Positions 7,919 through 16,871 of a DNA stretch of 56,122 nt are shown here, piece by piece. The translations under genes were made by a program, and so were the position numbers. Location: positions 1 to 56,122 of the forward strand of contig JAFLSU010000011.1 of the NCBI GenBank assembly GCA_022510765.1, in the 5' to 3' direction. Every line of letters starts with the position of its first letter. Positions within the stretch are counted from its first letter, which is position 1. The notes under the pieces were generated by a model. That model did not search any database and had not been told where the DNA came from. It saw nothing but the letters and a program-made list of their open reading frames with translations. The stretch comes from Christensenellaceae bacterium (lineage in GTDB: Bacteria; Bacillota; Clostridia; Christensenellales; CAG-138).

Positions 7919-8691
7919 TTGCTATTGTCTCTCCTTACGGACACATCAGCGGCATCGATCATATGCATCACGCCCTGATCATCCCGAACCATCAAACGGC
8001 CGTCATCTGCTATTTCAACCGCGAAGCCCGACCATTCATCTCCCGTGCATGGCACTACCGTGATCTCACGACCGATCGTTGAGCATTCGACGGCGTAGTC
8101 ATTAAGCAGCTCTCGCGCATTACCCTCTTTAAACATTTGAACGCACGAAAACACTCGATTGCCTATGGTTTCAATCAAATAATTCACATCGACCTCATGT
8201 CCAAGCACCAGTTTAAGCGAGACCGCAGGATACATCAGACCGTCCGGCATGGAATCAGCGTTTGCGTTTATCCCAATACCTATTATAGCACATGGGAAAT
8301 TTTTCCTATCAAACACAAGATCGGACAATATCCCGCATACCTTTGCCTCTCCAATCAATATATCATTAGGCCATTTAATGCGTGTATCCGCCCCCAGCTC
8401 TCGCAGCACGCGGGATACCGCAACCGCCGCCGCATGGTTTACGAGCGGGAAACATTCGGGCATAATCCCATCAAGCGGTACGGCAATGCTCATGAGTACT
8501 GCGCCGTTTGAGTTGAGCCATGTCCTCCCCCGCCTTCCTCTGCCTGCCGTCTGCTCCTCCGCAGCGATCACGATGGGGCGTTCAAGATTTATCACAGCTA
8601 TTCGCCGCTTCAGCTCTTCGTTAGTTGAGTCCACTACCTTGAGCCGCTCAACCTTGATTAAAGCAGTCGCAAAGAGACCATCATTACTCAT
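7915..8691 (-). CDS. birA: Biotin-[acetyl-CoA-carboxylase] ligase
   Basis: Attaches biotin to the carrier domain of biotin-dependent carboxylases or decarboxylases through biotinyl-AMP. Visible motifs are VVDSTNEELKRR, AEEQTAGRGRRGRTWLN (the GRGRRGR biotinyl-AMP loop), IKWPNDILIGEAKVCGIL and GIGINAN. The N-terminal repressor helix-turn-helix of E. coli BirA is absent, so this is a single-function (class I) ligase. The start at 8691 is chosen because its ATG overlaps the recX stop by 8 bp. An upstream ATG pair (8721/8718) with GGGGA nearby is an alternative that would add only a short tail. Confidence 0.92.
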   Translation of the reverse strand: MSNDGLFATALIKVERLKVVDSTNEELKRRIAVINLERPIVIAAEEQTAGRGRRGRTWLNSNGAVLMSIAVPLDGIMPECFPLVNHAAAVAVSRVLRELGADTRIKWPNDILIGEAKVCGILSDLVFDRKNFPCAIIGIGINANADSMPDGLMYPAVSLKLVLGHEVDVNYLIETIGNRVFSCVQMFKEGNARELLNDYAVECSTIGREITVVPCTGDEWSGFAVEIADDGRLMVRDDQGVMHMIDAADVSVRRDNSK

Positions 8692-9193
8692 AATCGTTTG
8701 AATCATCCTCGGGTGCATCATCAACTTGATCCCCAAGCTCGCTTAACACCAACTTGATGCAGTCATAGGTGTATCCTCGGGAGGCAAGGCGCAGACCAAC
8801 TCGTCTGAACCTTTCGGACAGTTCCAAGGATGAAAACTGTCTGAAATACTTTTCGGCAACGCTCTTTGCGTTTGCGTTCTCTACATCATCGCTTACGACG
8901 TTAAGCGCATCCTTAATAATATCATCAGGAACGAAATGCCCTTCGAGCTGTTCCCTAAGTTTCCTTCTGCTCACGGGTTTGGTGTTAAGTCTAGTCTCGA
9001 TGAAGGCCTCTGCGTATTTTCTGTCATCAAGCAATCCGCTGCCTATGAGACGATCCACGGTCTGCATGATCTCTATTTCCGAGTAATCACCCTCGTCAAG
9101 ACGCAGCTCCATCTCTCTAACGGTTCGCGCTTTGGATGTCAGATAATCAAGCGCCATATCATATGCTGAACTCTGCGTTTTCGCTTTCCGCAT
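8684..9193 (-). CDS. recX: RecX family regulator of RecA
   Basis: A 169-residue all-helical protein that modulates RecA filaments. The three-helix repeats of the family are visible: ALDYLTSKARTVREMELRL, then RLIGSGLLDDRKYAEAFIETRL (a diagnostic RecX motif), VSRRKLREQLEGHFVPDDII, and a last repeat with RVGLRLASRGYTYDCIKLVL. The tail is acidic. AAGGAGG lies about 7 nt before the ATG. It is the first gene of the leftward run recX-birA-nnr, so its promoter should lie in the 60 bp upstream. Confidence 0.93.
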   Translation of the reverse strand: MRKAKTQSSAYDMALDYLTSKARTVREMELRLDEGDYSEIEIMQTVDRLIGSGLLDDRKYAEAFIETRLNTKPVSRRKLREQLEGHFVPDDIIKDALNVVSDDVENANAKSVAEKYFRQFSSLELSERFRRVGLRLASRGYTYDCIKLVLSELGDQVDDAPEDDSNDYE

Positions 9194-9257
9194 AAACGCC
9201 TCCTTTTACCGATTCTTTCTCAATTATACCATACTTCGCGCGTCATATCCAAGCCTT

Positions 9258-9584
9258 TCACTTTTTCCTTCCGTTTTTTGGCTTAGGCTCGGGTAGATTA
9301 GCGCAGGTTGCAGCAGCGATTGCCGAAAGCGTTGCTTTGTCGTCAAGATTCTCAATAAGAAAATGGTTCTTTGCCCCCTCATACGGCGGTGCCTCGGTCA
9401 GCTCAGGATGTTCCGATTTTACTGCATCAGTGAATTTAATAAAAAGCTGATCGTCGCATATCAGTGCGAAAAACTTACCGTTGCAATATAGCCCGTACTC
9501 TCCGAACATTTTCTTACAGGTGATAATACCCGCCCCACTGAGCTGGTCAGCGACAAACTCCGCAAATTCCACCTTTGATGCCAT
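9258..9584 (-). CDS. TfoX N-terminal-domain protein
   Basis: A 108-residue protein that is a single TfoX_N domain. The family core is visible: ITCKKMFGEYGLYCNGKFFALICDDQLFIKF. A short Lys-rich tail follows (KPKNGRKK). In gamma-proteobacteria full-length TfoX controls competence; stand-alone N-domains like this are widespread in Bacillota with no settled role. The start at 9584 is preferred over 9590 because AGGAG then sits 7 nt upstream rather than 1 nt. Confidence 0.85.
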   Translation of the reverse strand: MASKVEFAEFVADQLSGAGIITCKKMFGEYGLYCNGKFFALICDDQLFIKFTDAVKSEHPELTEAPPYEGAKNHFLIENLDDKATLSAIAAATCANLPEPKPKNGRKK

Positions 9585-9780
9585 ACTCATTCTCCTTTGT
9601 TAAATCAACCGGTCTTTGCAAGGTTTCCTCGGTATCGTTTCATCAGTATAGCATACGGACACGAAAACGACAAATATTATCTTGCGTTATCTTTCAAGCA
9701 AATTAAATAGCTTTATAAGGCTTGACGGTGATTATATGAAGGGTTAAAATGGTAAAAGAGTTCTTAATGGAGGTACCGAT

Positions 9781-10905
9781 ATGGAACGTTTCTTTGGAGA
9801 AAAGACCCCTAAGCTCGGCTTTGGGCTGATGCGCTTGCCAAAGCTTCCCTCCGGGCAGATCGACATCGAACATACAAAGCAGATGGTCGACTTGTTTATG
9901 GATGCGGGGCTTACCTATTTTGATACCGCTTATGTATATGATAAGGGTGATTCCGAACGCGCCGCTAAGGAAGCACTCGTAGATCGTTATCCGCGTGAAA
10001 GATTTACTCTGGCGACCAAGCTATGTGCATGGCTGGAAGGCCAGGATGAAGCGTCAGCAAAGCAGCAGCTTTTCACGAGCTTGGAGCGCACGGGAGCCAG
10101 CTACTTTGATTATTACCTGCTCCACGCTCTGCAAAAAGGCAACTACAAAAAGTACGATGAATATCATCTTTGGGACTTTGTTAAGGAGCAGAAAGCAAAG
10201 GGGCTCATCAAGCACTGGGGCTTCTCGTTCCATGCGACACCCGATCTACTGGACGAGATCTTGACTGCTCACCCCGATGCCGAGTTCGTTCAGCTTCAGC
10301 TCAATTATGCGGATTGGGAGGATCCGAGGATCGTCGCACGTCAGAATTATGAGGTCGCACGAAAACATGGCAAGTCCATCGTGGTGATGGAACCGGTTAA
10401 GGGCGGTGCACTGGCTAACCCACCTCAAGTGGTCAGGCCAATATTGGATGAAGCTAATAAAAACGCATCCTACGCATCATGGGCGATTCGTTATGCGGCA
10501 TCCTTGGACGGCATCATTACGGTTCTGTCAGGAATGTCCAATATTAAGCAAATGAAGGATAACCTTTCATATATGAAGGATTTCAAGCCTCTTGATTTAG
10601 AGGAGCGAACGGTCATTAAAAAAGTGCAGAAGGCAATGAGCGATATTAATTCGATACCATGTACCGCATGTCATTACTGTACGGCAGGCTGCCCTATGAG
10701 CATCCCCATCCCCGAAATCTTTTCCGCAAGAAATCAGCAGTTGATTTGGGAGCAGCAGGAAAGGGGCAATCGGATGTACGAAAAAGCTACCGAAAATGCA
10801 GGAAAAGCTTCCGATTGCATAGCCTGCGGTCAATGCGAAGGAGCCTGCCCGCAGCAGATCGATGTAATTGCTCGGCTGAAGGAATGTGCAGAAAATTTTG
10901 ATTGA
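9781..10905 (+). CDS. Aldo/keto reductase with C-terminal 4Fe-4S domain
   Basis: A 374-residue oxidoreductase. The N-terminal TIM barrel (about 1-280) carries the aldo/keto reductase catalytic residues in context: FDTAYVYD (Asp, Tyr), LATKLCAW (Lys) and YLLHAL (His). The C-terminal part has two iron-sulfur motifs, CTACHYCTAGCP (about 300) and CIACGQCEGACP (about 350), predicted to bind two 4Fe-4S clusters. This fused type is common in anaerobes; the substrate is unknown. The ribosome binding site GGAGG is 7 nt upstream. It stands alone and is followed by a hairpin. Confidence 0.93.
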   Translation: MERFFGEKTPKLGFGLMRLPKLPSGQIDIEHTKQMVDLFMDAGLTYFDTAYVYDKGDSERAAKEALVDRYPRERFTLATKLCAWLEGQDEASAKQQLFTSLERTGASYFDYYLLHALQKGNYKKYDEYHLWDFVKEQKAKGLIKHWGFSFHATPDLLDEILTAHPDAEFVQLQLNYADWEDPRIVARQNYEVARKHGKSIVVMEPVKGGALANPPQVVRPILDEANKNASYASWAIRYAASLDGIITVLSGMSNIKQMKDNLSYMKDFKPLDLEERTVIKKVQKAMSDINSIPCTACHYCTAGCPMSIPIPEIFSARNQQLIWEQQERGNRMYEKATENAGKASDCIACGQCEGACPQQIDVIARLKECAENFD

Positions 10906-11050
10906 CCCTTAGAGGTTTATAGCGCAAGCAAGGCACCTTTACCAATCATGGTTATGCGCCTTCATTCTGCCATGATAACAGTTTATAGTGAGGCTATCCA
11001 CGAAAAGGCGTTCAAGCGATCATCGGGTGTTTTCCAACAAATAATAGCTA

Positions 11051-11072
11051 AGCGGTGGAGTCTTCCACCGCT
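11051..11072 (+). terminator. Hairpin after the aldo/keto reductase
   Basis: Perfect 9-bp stem AGCGGTGGA / TCCACCGCT with loop GTCT. No U-tract follows, so termination is uncertain. It also lies in the leader of the next gene. Confidence 0.45.
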
Positions 11073-11114
11073 CAGCATTGTAATAATGACGGTATTATAA
11101 CGAGGAGTGATAGT

Positions 11115-11486
11115 ATGGACAAAGCATCTAAAAAGAAAACAAAATTCAGTCAATTGAATTGGCTGCCGCCCAAAGGTGCATCTGCATATTTTCTTGCTTC
11201 ATCCGATGATGCCTTTAAGAAAGAGCACCCCATTGGTTATTTCTTTCTCGTGCTGCTCGGAATCTTTGCCTTCATGTTACCAGTTGTCCTCTATATAGCT
11301 CATGCATCCGCCATTGGTGGAAACAGCCAATGGATGACATTGGGTTTTGCAGGCGCATTTATTATTGGTGTTGGTTTATTCAATTTCGTTTCAATTATTA
11401 TTAAGCAATACATGGGGCACCTCGTTTCAATTATTTCTTTTATTCTTGGCGGTCTATTGATAGCAATCAGTCTTTATTTAATTTAG
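11115..11486 (+). CDS. Small membrane protein, function unknown
   Basis: A 123-residue protein not recognised as a named family. The N-terminal 40 residues are soluble and basic (KASKKKTKFSQLNW). Three hydrophobic segments follow, at about 46-66 (YFFLVLLGIFAFMLPVVLYI), 78-97 and 101-122. It is probably an integral membrane protein with the tail in the cytoplasm. The start has GAGGAG 7 nt upstream. It is flanked by a hairpin on each side and so is probably a single-gene unit. Confidence 0.75.
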   Translation: MDKASKKKTKFSQLNWLPPKGASAYFLASSDDAFKKEHPIGYFFLVLLGIFAFMLPVVLYIAHASAIGGNSQWMTLGFAGAFIIGVGLFNFVSIIIKQYMGHLVSIISFILGGLLIAISLYLI

Positions 11487-11550
11487 CGTATTGTAATTCG
11501 CATCTGTTGCAAATACGTTTTTTGCATAAATTATATAAAATTTGAAACAA

Positions 11551-11585
11551 CGGCGATGGGTCTTCCCATCGCCGTCGATTTTTCG
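11551..11585 (+). terminator. Rho-independent terminator
   Basis: Perfect 10-bp stem CGGCGATGGG / CCCATCGCCG, loop TCTT, then TCGATTTTT. It ends the small membrane-protein unit. It also lies downstream of the convergent ABC exporter gene. Confidence 0.85.
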
Positions 11586-11602
11586 TAGATTCTCTTTGGA
11601 TG

Positions 11603-11640
11603 CGCATTGCGTCACTCCGTACGCATTGCGTCACTCTGTA
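11603..11640. repeat. Two tandem 19-bp units at the end of the ABC gene
   Basis: CGCATTGCGTCACTCCGTA (11603-11621) is repeated at 11622-11640 with one change (C to T). The exporter's stop codon (11631-11633) falls inside the second unit. Confidence 0.85.
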
Positions 11641-14600
11641 CGCAACGCAGTTACGGGATCCTTCTTTGCAGCCATCCTCGATGGTATCAATCCTGCGATC
11701 AACGTCAGGAACATGCTTATCAATACCAAAATTATCGCAGCATCAGGGCGGAGAAGTGCATTGATCGTAGTTATACCCGTCAGCGAATGGATAATCAGGT
11801 TCAGCGGGATGCATAGCAGCAGCGACACACCAATTCCAATCGCCCCGGCACAGAAGCCCACGATCAGCGTTTCTGCGATAAATACGGATGAAATATCATT
11901 TTTTGATGCGCCGATGGAGCGCAGAACACCGATTTCCTTGGTTCGTTCAAGAACCGAGATATATGTAATGATGCCGATCATTATTGACGATACTACGAGC
12001 GATATTGCAACGAAAGCAATCAATCCATATGAAACCGCGTTTATCATAGTCGTTACTCCCCACATGAGTAAAGCAACATAATCAGTGTATTCGATCACAT
12101 CCTCCTCGGCGGCATTGCTGTTGTAATCACTGATTATTTCCGCAATCGCTTCCTTGTCCTCAAATGTATTTGCGTATATGTTGATTACGGAAGGTGAACC
12201 AATGTCTATCGCGCCAAGCGTTTCAAGGTTTTCGGCAAGAGTTGATCCCGAAACGGTCGCCGGCATGTATTTATCGTAATAATCGGCAAGCACGGCTTCA
12301 TCGGTTATGGAAGCCACATGCGTATCAAACGCAGCGGCGATGGCGGCGTATCCCTTTACCCCAAACAGATCCGATGGATCATATGCAGAAGCTTTGATCT
12401 GGGCTATCTGAGCCTCCGCCTGCTCCTCGTACTGCAGGCAAACCAGATTGGTTATTTGTTCACGCATCAGGTTTTTAAGCTCCTCGTCCGAATAGGATGC
12501 AAGATACTCCGAAGTGACATCAATATCGAAACCGTATGATTCCGCAGCGAATGCTATCATATCCTCCCTGGTTGGATATTCCGCCAAAAAAGCCGAAACC
12601 ATCCCTTCCAAATATTCCGCGTCCGGTGTCGCAAGGATCTTAGTGTAAACCTCCGCCTTCTGCATTTCGTTCAGACCGGAAAAATACTCCATGATCCTCT
12701 CTGCTTTATAGCTGTCGGTAGGATCGACCTCATCCGTGATCACAAAGGGAAGGCCTGTCAGAAGATCAAGGTTTTCGTTCTCGGGATCAAGCTGTGCCCG
12801 CACGAGTTCGCTTTCATTAGTCTTTTCAATAACATATTTGGTCAACTCGGATGTGTATCCAAAGCTGCCCGACAGCGATGCCGCAGTTGCATCAGGATTC
12901 GGACGAATGATGCCTGAAATACGAAGATCGTATCCGCCGTTGATTATCATGTCCATAGCCGACGAATCATCTCCAATATAGCTCCATGAGCCGTCAACGC
13001 TCTTTTTGTAGTAGTCGGTATTGAGGATCAGTTTAAAAGACGTATTAAGAACGTCATCATATTTTATGGATCGCTCAACCACTTCTACCTGTTCGCCCTT
13101 CAAAACCGAACTGAATATGGATTCTACTTCATCGTATTCCATCAATCCAAGCGCATAAAATGCCACATCGGTGATCTCATTGTTCGAATCGAGAATCAAT
13201 ACGATTTCATTCGCAGAAGCCGGCCATTCGCCGTAAACCAAGTCGTATTGCTCGAGAATTAGGTCGGATATGAGCTGGCCGTCATCCCCCGGCAGCATCT
13301 CGTTCCAGATGCTCATTCCCGTCATTCGCGCACCCATCATCGTAAACATGCTGATACTTCCGGATGTATTATCCGAAGATGTAAACGCATTTGAAAGCTC
13401 CGTTCCATGGTATTGATCATCACTGCCCTTAACGTAGGTGTTGAGCGTGACATCGTATTGATATTGGATCGTTGATACATGCTCAAACAGCTTCGTTTCG
13501 GATATGTTCTCGGTCATTTCCTTTTCAAGAAATTCCTTGAACAACCGTAGATTGTTCACATCTTCGCTCTCCGAGAACATGGCGTTGAACAGATCGTACA
13601 TTCTGGGATTTGAGTAAACGGTGTCAGCCTCGCGAGTCTTGTCTCCCTCAGCGAAATCCCCACGATCACGCCTCGACGCAGCAAGTATACCGAAAAAATT
13701 CGATTGCTCCCTTTCGATAGAGATTGGATACGAAGCGAGCGTATCCCTCTGTATCGCATTAACATAGTTCTGTATCCCGGTTGAAAGAGCGAGGATCAAT
13801 GCTATTCCGATGATACCGATCGACCCCGCGAAGGAAGTGAGCAGTGTCCTGCCCTTCTTGGTGCGCAGATTGTTGGTGCTCAGCGACAGTGCTGTAAAGA
13901 AGGACATTGAGGTCTTCTTAACACCGCGCTTTTCCTTTACAGGTGGCTGAACTTTAGAATTGGGAGTGAATGGATTTGAATCATCAACTATTCTCCCATC
14001 CCTAAGCCGCACGATTCGAGTTGAATATGCCTCAGCAAGCTCCGAATTATGGGTGACCATAATTACAAGCCTGTCATGCGACACCTGCTTGAGCAGTTCC
14101 ATTACCTGCCTGCTCGTTTCGGAATCCAGCGCGCCCGTCGGTTCGTCCGCAAGCAGAATATCTGGATTGTTCACAAGCGCGCGAGCGATCGCAACGCGCT
14201 GCATTTGTCCGCCCGAAATCTGGTTCGGGCGCTTATGCATCTGATCCCCTAAACCAACCTCGGTAAGCGCAGCCTTAGCCCTCTTTCTTCGCTCAGACTT
14301 TGAAACGCCGGATATCGTCAACGCTAGTTCAACGTTTGACAGTATCGATTGGTGAGGGATTAGGTTATAGCTCTGAAATACAAAGCCTATTGTATGATTT
14401 CGATAAGAGTCCCAATCCCCGTCGCGATATTCTTTCGTTGAAACCGAGTTGATTATCAAATCGCCCGAATCGTATCTGTCAAGGCCGCCTACGATGTTTA
14501 ATAAAGTCGTTTTGCCCGAGCCACTTGGTCCCAGTATAGATACGAATTCGCAATCGCGAAAGCACAGACTCACTTTGTCAAGCGCTTTCTGCACGAGCTC

Positions 14601-14642
14601 GCCTGTACGATATTCTTTAGAAATATTATGCATTTGAAGCAT
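11631..14642 (-). CDS. MacB-like ABC exporter, ATPase-permease fusion
   Basis: A 1003-residue single-chain ABC transporter half. The N-terminal ATPase (about 1-225) has Walker [10 protein letters not shown], the Q-loop in FVFQSYNL, signature ISGGQMQR, Walker [13 protein letters not shown] and the H-loop MVTHN. It resembles LolD/MacB enzymes. The first membrane helix is near 268-290 ([17 protein letters not shown]). A very large extracytoplasmic region of about 550 residues follows, then three helices near the C-terminus with the FtsX motif [19 protein letters not shown]. Such mechanotransmission exporters act on peptides, lipoproteins or antibiotics; the substrate is unknown. GGGAGG lies 9 nt before the ATG. 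No partner gene is adjacent, so it may form a homodimer. Confidence 0.92.
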   Translation of the reverse strand: MLQMHNISKEYRTGELVQKALDKVSLCFRDCEFVSILGPSGSGKTTLLNIVGGLDRYDSGDLIINSVSTKEYRDGDWDSYRNHTIGFVFQSYNLIPHQSILSNVELALTISGVSKSERRKRAKAALTEVGLGDQMHKRPNQISGGQMQRVAIARALVNNPDILLADEPTGALDSETSRQVMELLKQVSHDRLVIMVTHNSELAEAYSTRIVRLRDGRIVDDSNPFTPNSKVQPPVKEKRGVKKTSMSFFTALSLSTNNLRTKKGRTLLTSFAGSIGIIGIALILALSTGIQNYVNAIQRDTLASYPISIEREQSNFFGILAASRRDRGDFAEGDKTREADTVYSNPRMYDLFNAMFSESEDVNNLRLFKEFLEKEMTENISETKLFEHVSTIQYQYDVTLNTYVKGSDDQYHGTELSNAFTSSDNTSGSISMFTMMGARMTGMSIWNEMLPGDDGQLISDLILEQYDLVYGEWPASANEIVLILDSNNEITDVAFYALGLMEYDEVESIFSSVLKGEQVEVVERSIKYDDVLNTSFKLILNTDYYKKSVDGSWSYIGDDSSAMDMIINGGYDLRISGIIRPNPDATAASLSGSFGYTSELTKYVIEKTNESELVRAQLDPENENLDLLTGLPFVITDEVDPTDSYKAERIMEYFSGLNEMQKAEVYTKILATPDAEYLEGMVSAFLAEYPTREDMIAFAAESYGFDIDVTSEYLASYSDEELKNLMREQITNLVCLQYEEQAEAQIAQIKASAYDPSDLFGVKGYAAIAAAFDTHVASITDEAVLADYYDKYMPATVSGSTLAENLETLGAIDIGSPSVINIYANTFEDKEAIAEIISDYNSNAAEEDVIEYTDYVALLMWGVTTMINAVSYGLIAFVAISLVVSSIMIGIITYISVLERTKEIGVLRSIGASKNDISSVFIAETLIVGFCAGAIGIGVSLLLCIPLNLIIHSLTGITTINALLRPDAAIILVLISMFLTLIAGLIPSRMAAKKDPVTALRTE

Positions 14643-14781
14643 TGAGCGTTTACCTCCCGCGCCGCAGCGCTGATTCCCTGTTATGGTAATGTTCTATCTT
14701 AGTATTCTATGAGAATTTTAACAAACTATTAACTAAATTTGACAACCCATCTACAGCCCCGTTACAAATGCTGAAAATCGG

Positions 14782-15654
14782 TCAGTCCATATAAATGGAA
14801 TTTCCAAATATCTTCAGCCTAAGGTGTTCGGTCAATCTCGCAACGAATTCAGAGTTTGTAGGTTTTCCCTTGGCTTCGTCAGTCGTATTGCCAAACAGAA
14901 AATACTGCATGTACAGATCGCCCTTCATCCATGCCTGCTCAATGGCATATCTAACCGCTTTCTCAACAGCCGCGCCCTTGGTTTCGCTGTAGATGGCAAT
15001 GCACTCATACATGTCGGAAAGCGAATGCTCCAAACCACATAGGCGCATTTTAAGCAGGATCTTTATATAGGACATGCCCTTAAGCTCCGAACGAAAACCA
15101 AGCAAAGTCAAAACTTTATCCAGATCATACTCGAGATCGAGCATCTGAGCTTCGATATCTGCAAGTGCTTGGGGATCAGATCTCATTCCAAGAAGCCGTT
15201 CTAATTTGGCCTTAATAATATGTTGACGGTGCTGCTCGTACTTGTCTATTATGTTTGCCGCAGTCATTTCAATGGGCGTTGAGAAAGAATACGCGTCATT
15301 AATGTTGTTTTCAGCGCAAACGGTTTTTACGGACTTTGTCACCTTATTGGTACATAAAAAGAACAGCGTATCCGCATAATAGCTGCTCGAACGAAGCATC
15401 GAAATCAATGACACGGCATCCATGTCGGGCAGCATGTGACTTACTATAACAATATCATGCGTGTTCTCAAGCAATGACTTCCAGACATTCTCCCCAAAAT
15501 TCACGATCGACAAAACCTTACATGCGCCTGAAAGGACATCGCCAAGCTGCTCAGCATAATCTTTATTATTAGATGTCATTCGTTTTTCGCAGATTATAAG
15601 CACGGTCGGCTTCTTGGCAGGAATGCGTGCGTCTTTCTTCTTTTCATTGCCCAT
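14782..15654 (-). CDS. Spo0A-like regulator with degenerate receiver
   Basis: A 290-residue protein in two parts. Residues 16-135 look like a response-regulator receiver but lack the catalytic set: the acidic pair is Cys22-Glu23, the phospho-acceptor position in DIVIVSHMLPDMDA is Ser72 not Asp, and the conserved Lys-Pro is Thr126-Pro127. Residues 175-285 match the Spo0A DNA-binding domain: LKGMSYIKILLKMRL, VEKAVRYAIEQAWMKGD, and GKPTNSEFVARLTEHLRL (compare the canonical AKPTNSEF). It should therefore bind a 0A-box-like site without normal phosphorylation control. It may be a Spo0A paralogue or a diverged sporulation master regulator. GAGGCGG lies upstream of the ATG. Confidence 0.85.
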   Translation of the reverse strand: MGNEKKKDARIPAKKPTVLIICEKRMTSNNKDYAEQLGDVLSGACKVLSIVNFGENVWKSLLENTHDIVIVSHMLPDMDAVSLISMLRSSSYYADTLFFLCTNKVTKSVKTVCAENNINDAYSFSTPIEMTAANIIDKYEQHRQHIIKAKLERLLGMRSDPQALADIEAQMLDLEYDLDKVLTLLGFRSELKGMSYIKILLKMRLCGLEHSLSDMYECIAIYSETKGAAVEKAVRYAIEQAWMKGDLYMQYFLFGNTTDEAKGKPTNSEFVARLTEHLRLKIFGNSIYMD

Positions 15655-15786
15655 ATTAATATCCGCCTCATTTATGTAATACGATTAAATCCAAGCAACC
15701 GCAGGCATATGATACCACAAGCACATTGATCTCTCAACCAATTTATTTATCGTGACAGTGGATTCATATCGTTCAAAGTCGCAGAT

Positions 15787-15817
15787 GCAAAAAAGCATCT
15801 CACAACGAGATGCTTTT
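15787..15817 (-). terminator. Terminator of tRNA-Thr
   Basis: Read on the minus strand, stem AAAAGCATCTC / GAGATGCTTTT, loop GTTGT, followed by TT. It starts 1 nt after the tRNA CCA end. Confidence 0.9.
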
Positions 15818-15818
15818 G

Positions 15819-15894
15819 TGGAGCTGGTGATCAGATTCGAACTGACTACCTCGTCATTACCAATGACGTGCTCTACCTACTGAGCTACACCAGC
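15819..15894 (-). tRNA. tRNA-Thr (anticodon GGT)
   Basis: A 76-nt tRNA including an encoded CCA. The acceptor stem GCTGGTG pairs with CACCAGC, with discriminator T. The D-arm has the GCTCAGTAGGTAGAGC core. The anticodon stem CGTCA/TGACG carries loop TTGGTAA, giving anticodon GGT. The T-arm contains GTTCGAATC. A consensus promoter lies just upstream and a terminator just downstream, so it is a single-gene unit. Confidence 0.97.
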
Positions 15895-15910
15895 GTGCCG
15901 AACGAGACGT

Positions 15911-15939
15911 ATTATAACCAATCCGATTCGATAATGCAA
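15911..15939 (-). promoter_or_regulatory. Promoter of tRNA-Thr
   Basis: On the minus strand, -35 TTGCAT (15934-15939), 17-bp spacer, -10 TATAAT (15911-15916), about 17 nt before the tRNA 5' end. The surrounding 15895-16117 holds nothing else recognisable. Confidence 0.85.
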
Positions 15940-16117
15940 CCCCCTTTTTCAAATTTCTAATATATATTTCGTATTCGACACATATCTCGATATATCGACA
16001 CGCAGTCTGCATCTACGGTATTGGCGAGTAACAGACTAAGCCGGGTATTACAACATGCATCTTGCGTCGATTCTAAGCGTCACTTCGGAACTAAGCTTAT
16101 AGCTTCCAAATCGGAGT

Positions 16118-16615
16118 TTAAGTTTCTCCCCCATGACCGTGTGAATGCTCGCCGCAGCAATGGCAGCTATGAGCAGGAACAGCATCGTTGACTATCTTCA
16201 TCTTAACGAGCGTGCTTCCCTCATTGTCGGTATAGCGCTCATTCGAACCAAAGCCAAGCTTTGAAAAATAGCTTTCATAATTTTCCGGCACATATGCTAT
16301 GATATCCCGTTTTCCCATTCTTGTTGTGCGATCAAGGAGCATTCGAAGCATTAGCTCTCCCGTCCCACGCCCTCTTGCGGATGGTATAACGCACAGGTTG
16401 TCAAAGCGAATCGAATGATTCTCGGATGGATACATGCGCACCGTTCCAATCGGATTCCCCTTTTCATCGAGCCACAATAGATGCGCCGCATAACCATCCA
16501 TCAAATCAAAAACATCGGACGCATTCATCCCTATTTCATCTACAAATACGGCCGTTCTTACAGTTTTAATATCGTCAAAATCACTTCTCCCGAGTTTCCA
16601 AAGCCCATATTCCAT
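16118..16615 (-). CDS. GNAT acetyltransferase with Cys/His-rich tail
   Basis: A 165-residue acetyltransferase; the substrate is unknown. The acetyl-CoA motif is visible as LCVIPSARGRGTGELMLRMLL (about 95-115), followed by AYVPENYESYFSKLGF, the usual C-terminal half of the fold. The last 17 residues form an unusual tail rich in Cys and His (HSCHCCGEHSHGHGG) that looks like a metal-binding extension and is outside the normal domain. GGAGG lies 6-7 nt upstream of the ATG. It diverges from the ornithine operon. Confidence 0.87.
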   Translation of the reverse strand: MEYGLWKLGRSDFDDIKTVRTAVFVDEIGMNASDVFDLMDGYAAHLLWLDEKGNPIGTVRMYPSENHSIRFDNLCVIPSARGRGTGELMLRMLLDRTTRMGKRDIIAYVPENYESYFSKLGFGSNERYTDNEGSTLVKMKIVNDAVPAHSCHCCGEHSHGHGGET

Positions 16616-16776
16616 TCAAGTTCCCTCCGGATTCAAGTTTTTTTCGGATTATAGCACATATGAATGGCAATTTAAACCCCTCATTTGATTTCATCCCGCT
16701 TTTTTAGCACCAATTGATTGCATCTTTGCGCCCATATTGCAATGGATGAACGCGATTGATATACCATAATGTGGCT

Positions 16777-16818
16777 TCACAACAGGATAATCGTATGATA
16801 TAATTACCTCGTAATTAT
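16777..16818 (+). promoter_or_regulatory. Likely promoter and operator of the ornithine operon
   Basis: Candidate -35 TTCACA (16777-16782) and -10 TATAAT (16799-16804), 16 bp apart. A perfect 8-bp inverted repeat ATAATTAC-CTC-GTAATTAT (16800-16818) overlaps the -10 box and start site and is a candidate operator. The ord start codon is about 55 nt downstream. Confidence 0.55.
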
Positions 16819-16871
16819 GTGTCGATTCATCGGCACAAGCGGATAAGCTGCATTTTAACAGGAGGAATTAT

